Positions 31,977 to 41,171 are shown, counted from the first letter of the stretch. The stretch: 64,000 nt of DNA from Nonomuraea typhae (GCF_009760925.1 NZ_VRLV01000011.1:248001-312000); one strand, 5' to 3'. A program made the numbers and translations. The notes: a model not told the origin generated them from the sequence alone.

Positions 31977-31988
31977 GGCTGGCTCCTT

Positions 31989-33392
31989 CTACAGGGGGAT
32001 GTTGGAGTGACGGCCCCTCGCCACCGGCGCCTCTGCCAGCGCCTCGGCCAGCCGCAGCCGGGTGGTCTCCGGGGCGATGACCTCGTCCACGGCGCCCGTC
32101 GCCAGAGCGCGCTGCACGCCGCCGGACAGGCGCCGGTGCTCCTCGGTCAGCCGGGCCACCAGCCCGGGCCGGTCGTCGTCGGTGGCCGCCGCCAGGGTCT
32201 TGCGATGCAGGATGCCGATCGCGGCCTCCGCCCCCATGACGTCCACCTCGGCCTCCGGCCAGGCGAAGACCCGCGTGGCGCCGAGCGAGCGGGAGTTCAT
32301 GGCGATGTAGGCGCCGCCGTACGACTTGCGGGTGATGAGTGTGATGCGGGGGACGACCGACTGGGCGAAGGCGTGCAGGAGCTTGGCGCCGCGCCGGACC
32401 ACGCCGCCCCACTCCTGGTCCACGCCGGGCAGGTAGCCGGGCACGTCCACCAGGACGAGCAGGGGGACGCCCAGCGAGTCGCACATGCGCACGAAGCGGG
32501 CGGCCTTCTCCGCCGAAAGGGAGTCGAGGCAGCCGCCCTTGCGCAGCGGGTTGTTGGCCAGCACCCCGACCGTGCGCCCGCCGAGCCGGCCCAGGCCGAC
32601 GCACATGTTCCCGGCCCACTTGGGCTGCAGTTCCTCGAAGGTGTCGTCGTCGAGGATCGCGCGCACCAGCTTGCGGCAGTCGTAGGCGCGGCGCGGCGAA
32701 TCCGGCAGCAGCGAGGCGAGGTCCCTGGGCTCGATCAGGTCGGTGAAGTCGAAGCGGCCGTGCCGGGCGAAGAAGCCGGCCAGGCGGCGGGCCTTCTGGT
32801 GGGCGGCCTCCTCGTCGGCCACCGTGACGTGGGCGACGCCCGACTTCGGGCCGTGCGCGCCGGGGCCGCCCAGCCCGGCCATGTCGATCTCCTCGCCGGT
32901 GACCGTCCTGACGATGTCCGGGCCGGTCACGAAGATTCTGGCGTCCTCCGACATGACGATGATGTCGGTCAATGCCGGGCCGTACGCGGCGGCTCCGGCG
33001 GCCGGGCCGAGCACGACGGAGATCTGCGGCACCACCCCCGACGCCTTGGTCATCGCGGCGAACATCCGGCCGACGCCCTCCAGCGACTCCACCCCGTCGG
33101 CCAGCCTGGCGCCGCCCGACTGCCACAAGCCGATCACCGGGGAGTTCTGCAGCACCGCGATGTCGATGGCCGCGCAGATACGCTGGGCGCCCGCCGCGCC
33201 GAGCGCGCCTCCCTTGAGCGTGGCGTCGGTGCAGAAGGCCACCACGGGCGCGCCGTCCACCAGGCCGCGCACGGCCGTGACACCGCACCCGTCCTCCTCG
33301 TGCAACGCCACCGCGGTGTCGGGATCGAGCAGGCGGGCAAGGCGGACCGCCGGCGCCCTCGTATCGGTGATTCGTTCCGACAGAACTGTCAT
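31989..33392 (-). CDS. Acyl-CoA carboxylase carboxyltransferase (beta) subunit
   Basis: 467 residues, slightly short for PccB/AccD (about 520). Crotonase-fold halves are visible: WQSGGARLADGVESL and GPAAGAAAYGPALTDIIVM in the N-half, VLVDVPGYLPGVDQEW and ITRKSYGGAYIAMNS in the C-half. It makes malonyl- or methylmalonyl-CoA when paired with a biotinylated alpha subunit, which is not in the window. It presumably supplies extender units and marks the right side of the cluster. ATG 33392 has an AGGAAA site. Confidence 0.9.
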   Translation of the reverse strand: MTVLSERITDTRAPAVRLARLLDPDTAVALHEEDGCGVTAVRGLVDGAPVVAFCTDATLKGGALGAAGAQRICAAIDIAVLQNSPVIGLWQSGGARLADGVESLEGVGRMFAAMTKASGVVPQISVVLGPAAGAAAYGPALTDIIVMSEDARIFVTGPDIVRTVTGEEIDMAGLGGPGAHGPKSGVAHVTVADEEAAHQKARRLAGFFARHGRFDFTDLIEPRDLASLLPDSPRRAYDCRKLVRAILDDDTFEELQPKWAGNMCVGLGRLGGRTVGVLANNPLRKGGCLDSLSAEKAARFVRMCDSLGVPLLVLVDVPGYLPGVDQEWGGVVRRGAKLLHAFAQSVVPRITLITRKSYGGAYIAMNSRSLGATRVFAWPEAEVDVMGAEAAIGILHRKTLAAATDDDRPGLVARLTEEHRRLSGGVQRALATGAVDEVIAPETTRLRLAEALAEAPVARGRHSNIPL

Positions 33393-33427
33393 CGCTGGGT
33401 TTTTCCTGACGCTCGGCAGTGTGTTAA

Positions 33428-33441
33428 TGGCAAAAGTGCCA
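33428..33441. promoter_or_regulatory. Short inverted repeat upstream of carboxyltransferase
   Basis: TGGCA-AAAG-TGCCA lies 36 bp upstream of the carboxyltransferase start, in the 177-bp divergent region shared with the GH92 gene. Small arms, so the operator assignment is tentative. Confidence 0.3.
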
Positions 33442-33569
33442 AGATCACAACGCCCTGCCAACCCTTATTGACCACTGGCCGATGGCAGCTTGTGACCGCC
33501 CCTTCTCCGCGTTGACCACGCTCGGTCATTGGAGTTTCCATATCGTGATCACACTTTTGGAGGACTGCA

Positions 33570-36500
33570 ATGCCGCAATGGTCCTTACCGATCGCTTTCA
33601 CCCTGCTGGCCGGGCTGGCCGTGCCGCCCGGCGCGACGTCCCTCCCTCCCCCGGAGCCCGAGCCCGCCGCCCTGGTCAACGTCTTCCACGGCACCAAGGA
33701 AGCGGCACCCGACTTCGGCCACGGCGGCGGCGGAGGCATGACCTTCCCCGGCGCCGTGCTGCCTTTCGGCATGATGCAGTGGAGCCCCGACACCGTCACC
33801 GAGGCCGGCGGCGGGTACGCCTACGAGGACAACCGGCTGCGCGGATTCTCCATGACGCACATCTCGGGCCCCGGCTGCAATGGCGCCCAGGATTTCCCCG
33901 TCATGCCGTTTTCCGGGGTGATCGGCCGCTCCCCCGCGACGAATGGCTGGGATTATGTCCAGACGTTCGGGCACGAGAGTGAAACCGGCCGCCCCGGCTC
34001 CTATTCCGTCAAGACCGACACCGGGGTGAGGGTCGAGCTCACCGCCACCACCCGCGCCGGCGTCGGCCGCTTCACCTTCCCCGCCGGCAAGCCCGGCACC
34101 GTCCTGGTGAACACCAGCGGCTCCATCAACGGCGTCGACGACGGCGAGACCCGGGTCAGCGGCAACACCGTCGAAGGCTGGATCCAGACCGGCGGCTTCT
34201 GCGGCCCGCCCATGCGCTACAAGATCTACTTCCACGCCACGTTCGACCGGCCCATCACCGCCTACGGCACCTGGAAGAACGACACCGTCACCCCCGGCGG
34301 CGCACGCGTCAAGAACGCCGGCCCCGCCCGGGTCGAGAACGCCGAGACCGTCGGCGAGAGCGACGTCGTCACCAACGGCCCGGGCTCGGGCGCCTACGTG
34401 CAGTTCGCGCCCGGGCAGCAGGTGCAGATGCGGGTCGGCCTGTCGTACGTGAGCCTCGAAGGCGCCAAGGCCAACCTCGCCGCCGAGGTCGGCGCGCAGA
34501 ACTACACCCAGATCAGCGACCTGGCCTACGACACCTGGAACCGGCGGCTCAGCCAGATCCGCGTCACCGGCGGCACCCTCGACCGCCGGCGCACGTTCTA
34601 CAGCAACCTCTACCACGCGCTCCTGCAACCCCACGTCAGCGACGACGTCGACGGCCAGTACCCCGGCTTCGACCAGAAGCCCCGGCGGGTGCAACCCGGC
34701 CGCCACCACTACGCGCTCTTCTCCGGCTGGGACATCTACCGCACCGAGGTCCAGCTGATCGCCCTGCTCGACCCGGCCGTCGGCAGCGACATCGCCCAGT
34801 CGATGTACGACAACGCGCAGGCCGTCGGCAACGTCTGGGACCGCTGGTCACACCAGATCGCGATCACCGGCGTCATGGTCGGCGACCCCTACCACTCGAT
34901 CCTGGCCAGCATGTACGCCTTCGGCGCCCGCGACTTCTCCGCCCAGAAGGCGGTCGAGGCCATGGCCGAGGCCGCCCGCCGGGTCGGCCCCCGCGACATC
35001 GGCAGCCCGCTGCTCGGCTACGACGAACGGCCGGGCAACGAGCACTACATGGGCCTCGGCTACGTGCCCATCGACCCGGCCACCACGCTCGAGTACACGA
35101 TCGCCGACTTCGGCATCGCGCAACTGGCCGCCCGCCTCGGGAACACGCAGATCGCCCAGGAGTTCACCGCCCGCTCCCAGAACTGGCAGAACCTGTACAA
35201 CCCCGCCAACGGCTGGATCCAGCCCCGGGCCAAGGACGGCTCGTTCGTCTCACCGTTCGACCCGGCCAGCATGCAGCTGTACGTGGAGGGCAACGGGGCG
35301 CAGTACCAGTGGATGGTGCCGCACAACGTGCGCGGGCTGTTCACCGTGATGGGCGGCCCGGCCAAGGTCGTGCCCCGGCTGGACGGGTTCTTCAAGGCGC
35401 TCAACGCCGGGCCGCACGAGCCCTACGCCTACCTGGGCAACGAGCCGGCCCTGGGGACGCCGTGGCTGTACGCGTGGGCGGGCCGGCCGTACCGGACGCA
35501 GGAGCTGGTACGCCGGGTGCAGAACGAGTTGTTCACCTCCGGGGCCGACGGGCTGGTCGGCAACGACGACCTGGGTGCCATGGGCTCGTGGTACGTGTGG
35601 TCGGCCATGGGGCTCTACCCGGCCATTCCCGGGCGGGCGGAGCTGCTGGTCAACACGCCGGTGTTCGACTCGGTCACCATCGACAGGCCCCAAGGGGCGA
35701 TCACGGTCACCGCCGCCGGGGCTCCGGTCAACCCCTACATCCAGAGCATGCGCGTCAACGGGGTCACCAGTGACAGGGCGTTCCTGCCGGAGTCGTTCGC
35801 CCAGCGCGGCGGGCGGCTCGACGTCACCGTGGGCGCCCAGCCCAACACCGCCTTCGGCGCCAGCCCTGGACACGCGCCGCCCAGCTTCGGCGACACGGCC
35901 AAGCCGTACCTTGCGGGGCTCGCGCCGGGCAGCGGGCCGGTCGAACCGGGCGGGACCTTCACCAGCGAGCTGGCCGTGCAGTCGGCCGGGCGGGCGCAGA
36001 GCGTGACCTGGGCGGCCAAGGCCCCGGCCGGGGTCACGGTCACCCCCGCGAGCGGGACGCTGCAGGTTCCGGGAGGCGGCAGCGCCACCCAGAAGGTCAC
36101 GGTCACCGTGGATCCCGGGACGGCGACCGGGTTCCACGAGGTGGACATCGTAGCCGGTGACGTCACCACCGGGCTGCGGCTGAACGTGGCCAGGAAGGGC
36201 ACCGTCGCCTGGGCGCAGAACGGCGCCGGGATCGGCGACCCCGCCCTGCCCGGCATCGCCAACCTGGACGGGTTCAACTTCAGCTACTCCAACCAGGGCC
36301 TGGCGGCCGGCGGGTTGCGGCCCGGCCTGCCGTACAAGTGGAAGGACTTCTCCTTCACCTGGCCGGACCGCAAACCGGGCGAGTGGGACCACCTGCGGGT
36401 CGGGCCCGAGCCGGTGGAGGTGAACGCGCCCGCCGGAGCGTCCAAGATCGCCTTCCTCGGCGCGGCGACGTTCGGCTACCCCGAGGTCACCGTGACCGTC

Positions 36501-36770
36501 ACCTACACCGACGGCACGACCGGCACCGGCAAGCTGGGCTTCAGCGACTGGATCCTGAACTTCAGCAGCCAGCAGCCGCGCCACGGCAACGAGATCGTGG
36601 CCAGGATGCCGACCCGGTTGTTCGGCGGCTCGTGGGCCTTCCAGCCGATCCCGTCGTATCTGTTCGCCGCCCAGCCGATCGCGCTGGATCCGGCCAAGCA
36701 GGTGAAGCGCCTGACCTTCGGGCCGGTGCCCGAAGGGGCGATGCACATCTTCACCTGGGCGTTCGCCTAG
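33570..36770 (+). CDS. Secreted GH92-family alpha-1,2-mannosidase
   Basis: 1066 residues. An N-terminal Sec-type signal (LPIAFTLLAGLAVPPGATS) is followed by the GH92 N-domain (VNVFHGTKEAAPDFGHGGGG; SMTHISGPGCNGAQDFPV) and catalytic alpha/alpha region (FSGWDIYRTEVQLIALLDP; GNDDLGAMGSWYVWSAMGLY). Beyond about residue 770 come a NEW3-like beta domain and a C-terminal NPCBM-like carbohydrate-binding module. It hydrolyses mannose from mannans or N-glycans outside the cell. A GGAGGA site precedes ATG 33570. It probably lies outside the biosynthetic cluster. Confidence 0.93.
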   Translation: MPQWSLPIAFTLLAGLAVPPGATSLPPPEPEPAALVNVFHGTKEAAPDFGHGGGGGMTFPGAVLPFGMMQWSPDTVTEAGGGYAYEDNRLRGFSMTHISGPGCNGAQDFPVMPFSGVIGRSPATNGWDYVQTFGHESETGRPGSYSVKTDTGVRVELTATTRAGVGRFTFPAGKPGTVLVNTSGSINGVDDGETRVSGNTVEGWIQTGGFCGPPMRYKIYFHATFDRPITAYGTWKNDTVTPGGARVKNAGPARVENAETVGESDVVTNGPGSGAYVQFAPGQQVQMRVGLSYVSLEGAKANLAAEVGAQNYTQISDLAYDTWNRRLSQIRVTGGTLDRRRTFYSNLYHALLQPHVSDDVDGQYPGFDQKPRRVQPGRHHYALFSGWDIYRTEVQLIALLDPAVGSDIAQSMYDNAQAVGNVWDRWSHQIAITGVMVGDPYHSILASMYAFGARDFSAQKAVEAMAEAARRVGPRDIGSPLLGYDERPGNEHYMGLGYVPIDPATTLEYTIADFGIAQLAARLGNTQIAQEFTARSQNWQNLYNPANGWIQPRAKDGSFVSPFDPASMQLYVEGNGAQYQWMVPHNVRGLFTVMGGPAKVVPRLDGFFKALNAGPHEPYAYLGNEPALGTPWLYAWAGRPYRTQELVRRVQNELFTSGADGLVGNDDLGAMGSWYVWSAMGLYPAIPGRAELLVNTPVFDSVTIDRPQGAITVTAAGAPVNPYIQSMRVNGVTSDRAFLPESFAQRGGRLDVTVGAQPNTAFGASPGHAPPSFGDTAKPYLAGLAPGSGPVEPGGTFTSELAVQSAGRAQSVTWAAKAPAGVTVTPASGTLQVPGGGSATQKVTVTVDPGTATGFHEVDIVAGDVTTGLRLNVARKGTVAWAQNGAGIGDPALPGIANLDGFNFSYSNQGLAAGGLRPGLPYKWKDFSFTWPDRKPGEWDHLRVGPEPVEVNAPAGASKIAFLGAATFGYPEVTVTVTYTDGTTGTGKLGFSDWILNFSSQQPRHGNEIVARMPTRLFGGSWAFQPIPSYLFAAQPIALDPAKQVKRLTFGPVPEGAMHIFTWAFA

Positions 36771-36773
36771 GGG

Positions 36774-36929
36774 TCAGGTGGGGGCGGCGTCGAGGTAGAC
36801 CCAGGCGCCGTTCTCCCTGACGAACCTGCTGACCTCGTGCATGTGACCGGTGCGCCCGGCCCGGCTGAAGTGGGCGCGGAACTCCACGTAGGGGGCGGGC
36901 AGCCCGCAGGGGCAGGAACGCTTGGCCAT
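36774..36929 (-). pseudogene. YchJ/SEC-C-like remnant with internal deletion
   Basis: A 51-residue frame. The first residues (SCPCG) match the N-terminal SEC-C metal motif of YchJ-like (UPF0225) proteins and the rest (VEFRAHFSRAG, then HEVSRFVRENGAWVYLD) matches their C-terminal end. About 60-70 central residues of the usual roughly 125-residue protein are missing, joined in frame. It is either an inactivated remnant or a minimal derivative. It follows the GH92 stop convergently by 3 bp. Confidence 0.6.
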
Positions 36930-36941
36930 GGATCCATCGTG

Positions 36942-38339
36942 TCAGGTGTACATCACCGACAGGAACCGGATCAGGATCTCCTCCCGCTTGGCCGCGGGCA
37001 GCGCGTCGAGGATCGCGTTGACCAGCGCCATCCCCGGCTGTCCCGCGCTCGTCAGATCGACGCCGGCCGCCGCGGCCAGCTCGCCGAACTCGCGGTCGCC
37101 CAGCGCGTCGAGATCCAGCCCGGTCACCATCGCGATCAGCCCGTCCGGCACGGCCACGGGACCACGCTCGCGGGCCGCCGCGGCCGACTCCTTGATCACC
37201 GCCAGCATCGCATCCACGGTGGCCAGCGTGGCTCCGGTGACCGTGATGTGGAGATTCGCGGGGATCCCGGCGTACGACAACTGCGGCTGGATGAACCAGC
37301 CCCTGGCCCGCGCCTCGTCGGCCAGCACGAAGACGTCGATCTCCGCGGAGGTGAACGCGATCAGCGAGCCCGCCGGATCGCCCAGCACCCGCAGCCCGGG
37401 GATCTTCGCCAGCCCCTCGCGCAGCATGCGCGCCGCCTCCAGGGTGTCCCTGGCGAGCCGGACGTAACCTTCGCGCCCGATCGCGCGCAGCGTCGCCCAG
37501 GCGCCGCCGAGCGGCCCCGCCGACCGCGAGCTCTGCACGGTCGCGTTGATCACCGTGTACCCGGGCCAGGCCGCCGAGGCGAAGTACGCCCTGCGCCGCA
37601 TGGCCGGATCGGCGAACAACACCACCGAGGCCCCCTTCGGCGCGTATCCGAACTTGTGCAGGTCGCACGAGATCGAGGTGACCCCGGGCACCGACAGGTC
37701 GAACGCGGGCACCTCCGCCCCCGCCTCCCGCAGCCAGGGCAGCAGCCACCCGCCCACGCACGCGTCCACGTGGCAGGGCACGCCCGCGGCGGCCGCGACC
37801 GCCGCCACCTCCGCGACCGGGTCCACCACGCCCTGGGGGTACGACGGCGCCGAGCACACCACCAGCACCGTGTCCGCGTCGATGCGCTCCCGTACGGCTG
37901 CCGCCGTCACCCGGAACGTCTCCAGGTCCACCGGAACCGCCCTGACCTCCAAGCCCAGGTAGTGCGCCGCCTTGTGGAAGGCCGGATGCGCGGTCACCGG
38001 CGCCACCAGGTTCGGCCTGCGGGTCTCGGCCGCGTCCCGGGCCGCCTTGACCGCCAGCATGATCGACTCGGTGCCGCCGCTGGTGAAGATGCCGTGCCCG
38101 CCGCCGAGCACGGCCGCGACTTGGCCGACGACCTCCTTCTCCATGGCGACCACGCTCGGGAAGGCCGTCGGGTCGAGGGTGTTGACCTCCAGCATCGCGG
38201 CGTAGGCGCGGGTGGCCGCCTCGTGGACCTCCGGGCGCCCGGTGTCGTAGACGTAGGCGGTCACCCGGCCGCCGCGGACCGGCAGGTCGTGCTCGGTCAG
38301 CCTGGCCACCGCGGCCAGCAGGTCGTCGGCGGTGCTCAC
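36942..38339 (-). CDS. PLP-dependent decarboxylase / sphingosine-phosphate-lyase-like enzyme
   Basis: 465 residues, group II PLP decarboxylase fold. FTSGGTESIMLAVKAARDAA is the phosphate-binding region, VPCHVDACVGGWLLPWL carries the PLP-binding Asp, and SCDLHKFGYAPKG the Schiff-base Lys. Closest in pattern to sphinganine-1-phosphate aldolase-like actinobacterial enzymes; the substrate is unknown. GTG 38339 overlaps the stop of an 18-codon upstream ORF that arose by tandem duplication of this gene's own 5' end. Confidence 0.85.
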   Translation of the reverse strand: MSTADDLLAAVARLTEHDLPVRGGRVTAYVYDTGRPEVHEAATRAYAAMLEVNTLDPTAFPSVVAMEKEVVGQVAAVLGGGHGIFTSGGTESIMLAVKAARDAAETRRPNLVAPVTAHPAFHKAAHYLGLEVRAVPVDLETFRVTAAAVRERIDADTVLVVCSAPSYPQGVVDPVAEVAAVAAAAGVPCHVDACVGGWLLPWLREAGAEVPAFDLSVPGVTSISCDLHKFGYAPKGASVVLFADPAMRRRAYFASAAWPGYTVINATVQSSRSAGPLGGAWATLRAIGREGYVRLARDTLEAARMLREGLAKIPGLRVLGDPAGSLIAFTSAEIDVFVLADEARARGWFIQPQLSYAGIPANLHITVTGATLATVDAMLAVIKESAAAARERGPVAVPDGLIAMVTGLDLDALGDREFGELAAAAGVDLTSAGQPGMALVNAILDALPAAKREEILIRFLSVMYT

Positions 38340-38403
38340 CGCGTCTCCCCCAGCCTGGCCACCGCGGCCGGCAGGTCGTCGGCGGTGCTCACCACGTCTC
38401 CCC
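38298..38403. repeat. 53-bp direct tandem duplication across the TetR/decarboxylase junction
   Basis: Copies at 38298-38350 and 38351-38403 differ at only two positions. Each contains the decarboxylase GTG start with its first codons. The length is not a multiple of three, so the upstream copy reads into a stop at the true start. Confidence 0.93.
38336..38392 (-). other. 18-codon upstream ORF created by the duplication
   Basis: GTG 38392 overlaps the TetR stop (GTGA) and the frame encodes VSTADDLPAAVARLGETR, then a TGA (38338-38336) overlapping the decarboxylase GTG. It copies the decarboxylase N-terminus and would be translated only as a coupling leader, if at all. Confidence 0.7.
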
Positions 38404-39006
38404 CGGCAGCGCCAGGGCCCTGTGGATGCTCTGGTGGAGATGGGCACGGAAGCGCCGCAGCACGGCCGGGTCCCCGGAGCCCCGGCGGCGGCCGTCGTCG
38501 TCGAGCACGCCGCCCTTGGCGAAGCCGTGCACGGTCCAGATGAAGGTCCAGACCGCCATCTCGACGTCCACCCCGGGCCCGATCGCCCCGGTGGCCTCCA
38601 GTGTGCGGGTGACGGTGGTGACCGTCGGGCGCGCGTACTGCCGTTCGAGGTCGGTGAGGTCGTCGGCGTCGGACAGCCAGCGGTGCATCCACAGGGCGGG
38701 GATCTCGGGGTGCTCGACGCAGAAGCCGAGGTAGTCGTCGATCAGCCGGTGGATGGCGGGGACGGGGTCGGTGGCGGCGGCCAGCCGTACCAGGGCGGAT
38801 TCGAGCGCGGTGCGCTCGGCCACTTGGGCGCGCTCCATGACCGTGAGGTAGAGCTCCCGCTTGCCGCCGACGTGGTAGTTGACGGTGGCGATGTTGAGCC
38901 CTGCGGCGTCGGCGATCTGCCGGGTGGAGGCGCCGTTGTAGCCGAGCGCGGCGAACAACTGGGTGGCGACCTTGACGATGGCCTCCTGAGGGTGCACCCA
39001 TGTCAC
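38389..39006 (-). CDS. TetR-family transcriptional regulator
   Basis: 205 residues. N-terminal HTH: STRQIADAAGLNIATVNYHV followed by GGKRELY, then a helical ligand domain with a Trp-rich C-terminus of the CerR/DUF1956-like kind. Starts at GTG 39006 or GTG 38997. It is the first gene of a unit with the PLP decarboxylase and probably controls it. Confidence 0.88.
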   Translation of the reverse strand: MTWVHPQEAIVKVATQLFAALGYNGASTRQIADAAGLNIATVNYHVGGKRELYLTVMERAQVAERTALESALVRLAAATDPVPAIHRLIDDYLGFCVEHPEIPALWMHRWLSDADDLTDLERQYARPTVTTVTRTLEATGAIGPGVDVEMAVWTFIWTVHGFAKGGVLDDDGRRRGSGDPAVLRRFRAHLHQSIHRALALPGETW

Positions 39007-39050
39007 GATATTTCGGGTACGACTCCCCGGTCAATCACTTGATGGAGGCC

Positions 39051-40022
39051 CTAGTTCAGCGTCCAGAGCTGACCGTTGGGCTTGTTGCAGTCGATCGCCC
39101 AGAGGTTGCCGTTGTCCCAGGTCAGGCAGCCGCCCTTGGAGAAGCCCGCGTCCCGGTTGTACCGGTTGACGATACTGTAGCGGCCGTCGCCGTCACCGTC
39201 CTGGAACATCCACAGCTGCTTGGTCCCGTGGTCGGCCTTGGCCGTCTGGACGGTCCACTTGTTCGGCACGACCTCGTAGAGCGTGCCGGTGGCCGTGGGC
39301 TCGATCTCCCAGTTGCCGTTGCCCTTGTCCCACAGCGTGACCGGGCCGAGCGTCTTGCCGTTGTCGGACTTGAGCGTCACCTTCTTCCCGTGCGCGGGTT
39401 TGTCACCGGGCTCCGGCTTGGGGTCGGGCTTGGGCTCCGGCTTGGGGTCGTCCTTGGGCAGGTCGGCGTCGTCGGAGTCCCAGTCGGCGCCCTGCGCCTT
39501 GTCGGCCAGGTCGTGCTTGCCGTCCTGGGGAGACTCGCTGAACCTGACCGTCGGGCCCTTCGGGTCGGGCTGGCCGTCCTTGTTCAGCCGGGTGAACCCG
39601 CCGGGCGCGAAGAAGCGCCAGTTGAGGTAGCCCCCGTCGCCCTTGTTGGTGAACGTGCCGTCCTCGTCGAAGATCCAGACGCCATAGCGCGTCGAGCCGA
39701 TCGTGACCTGCTTGAACAGGTAGTCGGGGTCGGTCGAGGCCGTGGGCAGGCCGCTGTAGTCCGCCGTGCTGAAGTTGGCGATCATGATGTTGAACTCGTC
39801 GCGGGTGTCGGAGCGCATCTCCTCCATGAGCGCCTCGACGCCCTCCGAACGCTCCTTCTGGTCGCCGGCCAGCTTGATCAGCTTGTCGATCAGCTCGGCG
39901 GCCTTGAACACCCCGCCGATGAGCGCCGCCGGGCCCGCCGCCTGCGCCGGTGCGGCGGCAGGCACCATGAGCGCCAGGCCGGTGATCGCCCCGGCCGCGG
40001 TGGTCAGGATTCGCTTCTTCAC
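39051..40022 (-). CDS. Secreted protein with proline-lysine linker
   Basis: 323 residues. Signal peptide KKRILTTAAGAITGLALMVP ending near PAQAAG. A mixed N-domain (about 30-165) is joined by a charged KPEPKPDPKPEP-type linker (about 190-210) to a C-terminal beta domain rich in Trp/Gly/Asp (about 215-323), reminiscent of beta-trefoil or ricin-like binding modules. No catalytic motif was recognised. GTG 40022 has a strong AGGAGGG site. Confidence 0.75.
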   Translation of the reverse strand: MKKRILTTAAGAITGLALMVPAAAPAQAAGPAALIGGVFKAAELIDKLIKLAGDQKERSEGVEALMEEMRSDTRDEFNIMIANFSTADYSGLPTASTDPDYLFKQVTIGSTRYGVWIFDEDGTFTNKGDGGYLNWRFFAPGGFTRLNKDGQPDPKGPTVRFSESPQDGKHDLADKAQGADWDSDDADLPKDDPKPEPKPDPKPEPGDKPAHGKKVTLKSDNGKTLGPVTLWDKGNGNWEIEPTATGTLYEVVPNKWTVQTAKADHGTKQLWMFQDGDGDGRYSIVNRYNRDAGFSKGGCLTWDNGNLWAIDCNKPNGQLWTLN

Positions 40023-40098
40023 GTGTCGCCCTCCTGAGGGTCGCTTGTGCGATCTCCGGAGCCTCACGTCCCGGCATTGACGAATGGTCGACAGATCC

Positions 40099-40545
40099 TT
40101 ACTGCCGCTGGTCATCCAACGTGTCGAGGGCGCGCGAGAGCCGTTCCAGCGCCTCGAGACAGGCCGGCCAGTCGTCGCCGACCGCGGCGGCGATGCGCTC
40201 GGCCATCGCCTGGTGGGCGGGCCCGATCTTCTCCACGGCGGCAAATCCCTCGGCCGTGGGCCGCAGCAGCTTCGCCCGCCGGTGCGCCGGGTTGGGCAGA
40301 TACTCGGCCAGGCCCTTGTCCACCAGCAGGTCGGCGATGCGCTGCACGCTCTGCCGGGTGATCCCCATGGCCCGGGCGATGCCGGCGACGGGCAGCGGCT
40401 CGCGCAGCACCGCGCCGAGCACCTGCCACCAGGCCGCGGTCAGCCCGGCCGGGCGGGCCAGTTCCTCGGCGATGGCGAGGAACTGGCCGTTGAGCCGGAA
40501 CGAGGTGATCGCGCTGCCGGACAGCAGATCGGCCTCCTCGCTCAT
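40099..40545 (-). CDS. MarR-family transcriptional regulator
   Basis: 148 residues. Winged-helix core VAGIARAMGITRQSVQRIAD with wing AEYLPNPAHRRAKLLRPT. It sits directly after the DJ-1-like gene (TGATG junction), and two palindromes overlap the operon start, so autoregulation is very likely. Confidence 0.9.
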   Translation of the reverse strand: MSEEADLLSGSAITSFRLNGQFLAIAEELARPAGLTAAWWQVLGAVLREPLPVAGIARAMGITRQSVQRIADLLVDKGLAEYLPNPAHRRAKLLRPTAEGFAAVEKIGPAHQAMAERIAAAVGDDWPACLEALERLSRALDTLDDQRQ

Positions 40546-41171
40546 CAGTGCCCCGCCGCCTCGAGGACCATGAAGGCCGAGGCGTCGCTGTCGTGGAAGA
40601 GGCGGAACCACGCGTCGAGCACCTCGGGCTCGTAGACGCCGAGCTTGGCGAAGATCTCGCGGGCGAACGCCTCGGGCTCGGTCGCGCCCGCGGTGATCAC
40701 TTCGCCGTCGGTGACCGCGTCGGCTTCGACGTAGCGCTCGGCGCCCTTGTAGCCCGGCGTCGTCATCGTGAGGAACTCCAGCACGTTGCTGGTGTGCGCG
40801 CGCTCGTCGAGCAGCCCCTGCCGGGCCAGCCCGACCGTCGCCCCGCAGATTCCCGCGACCGGGACGCCCGCCTCGACAAACTCCTTGGCCTTGGCGCCGA
40901 AGGCGTCGAGCTCGCCGGTCACCCAGGTGTCGGCGCCGGGCAGGATCAGCATCGCGCTGTCCTCGGGGGAGAGCCGGTCGAGCGTGATGTCGGGCACGAT
41001 GCGCAGCCCGCCCGCGGTGACGATCGGATCGAGGGTGGCGCCGACCGTGACGATCTCGAAGCCGCCCGGCTCGCGGTGCCATGCGCCGTTGCGGAGGTGG
41101 GCGATGGCGTGCCCGGTCTCCCAGTCGGCGAGCGTGCTGTACAGGGCCTGGTGAACTGTGCGCTTCGTCAT
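40545..41171 (-). CDS. DJ-1/PfpI-family protein
   Basis: 208 residues, class I glutamine-amidotransferase-like fold. The nucleophile elbow is VAGICGATVGLA (Cys). Members act as glyoxalases, chaperones or deglycases; the substrate here is unknown. First gene of an operon with a MarR regulator. The start codon at 41171 lies at the edge of operator palindrome 1, so repressor binding would block expression directly. Confidence 0.87.
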   Translation of the reverse strand: MTKRTVHQALYSTLADWETGHAIAHLRNGAWHREPGGFEIVTVGATLDPIVTAGGLRIVPDITLDRLSPEDSAMLILPGADTWVTGELDAFGAKAKEFVEAGVPVAGICGATVGLARQGLLDERAHTSNVLEFLTMTTPGYKGAERYVEADAVTDGEVITAGATEPEAFAREIFAKLGVYEPEVLDAWFRLFHDSDASAFMVLEAAGH

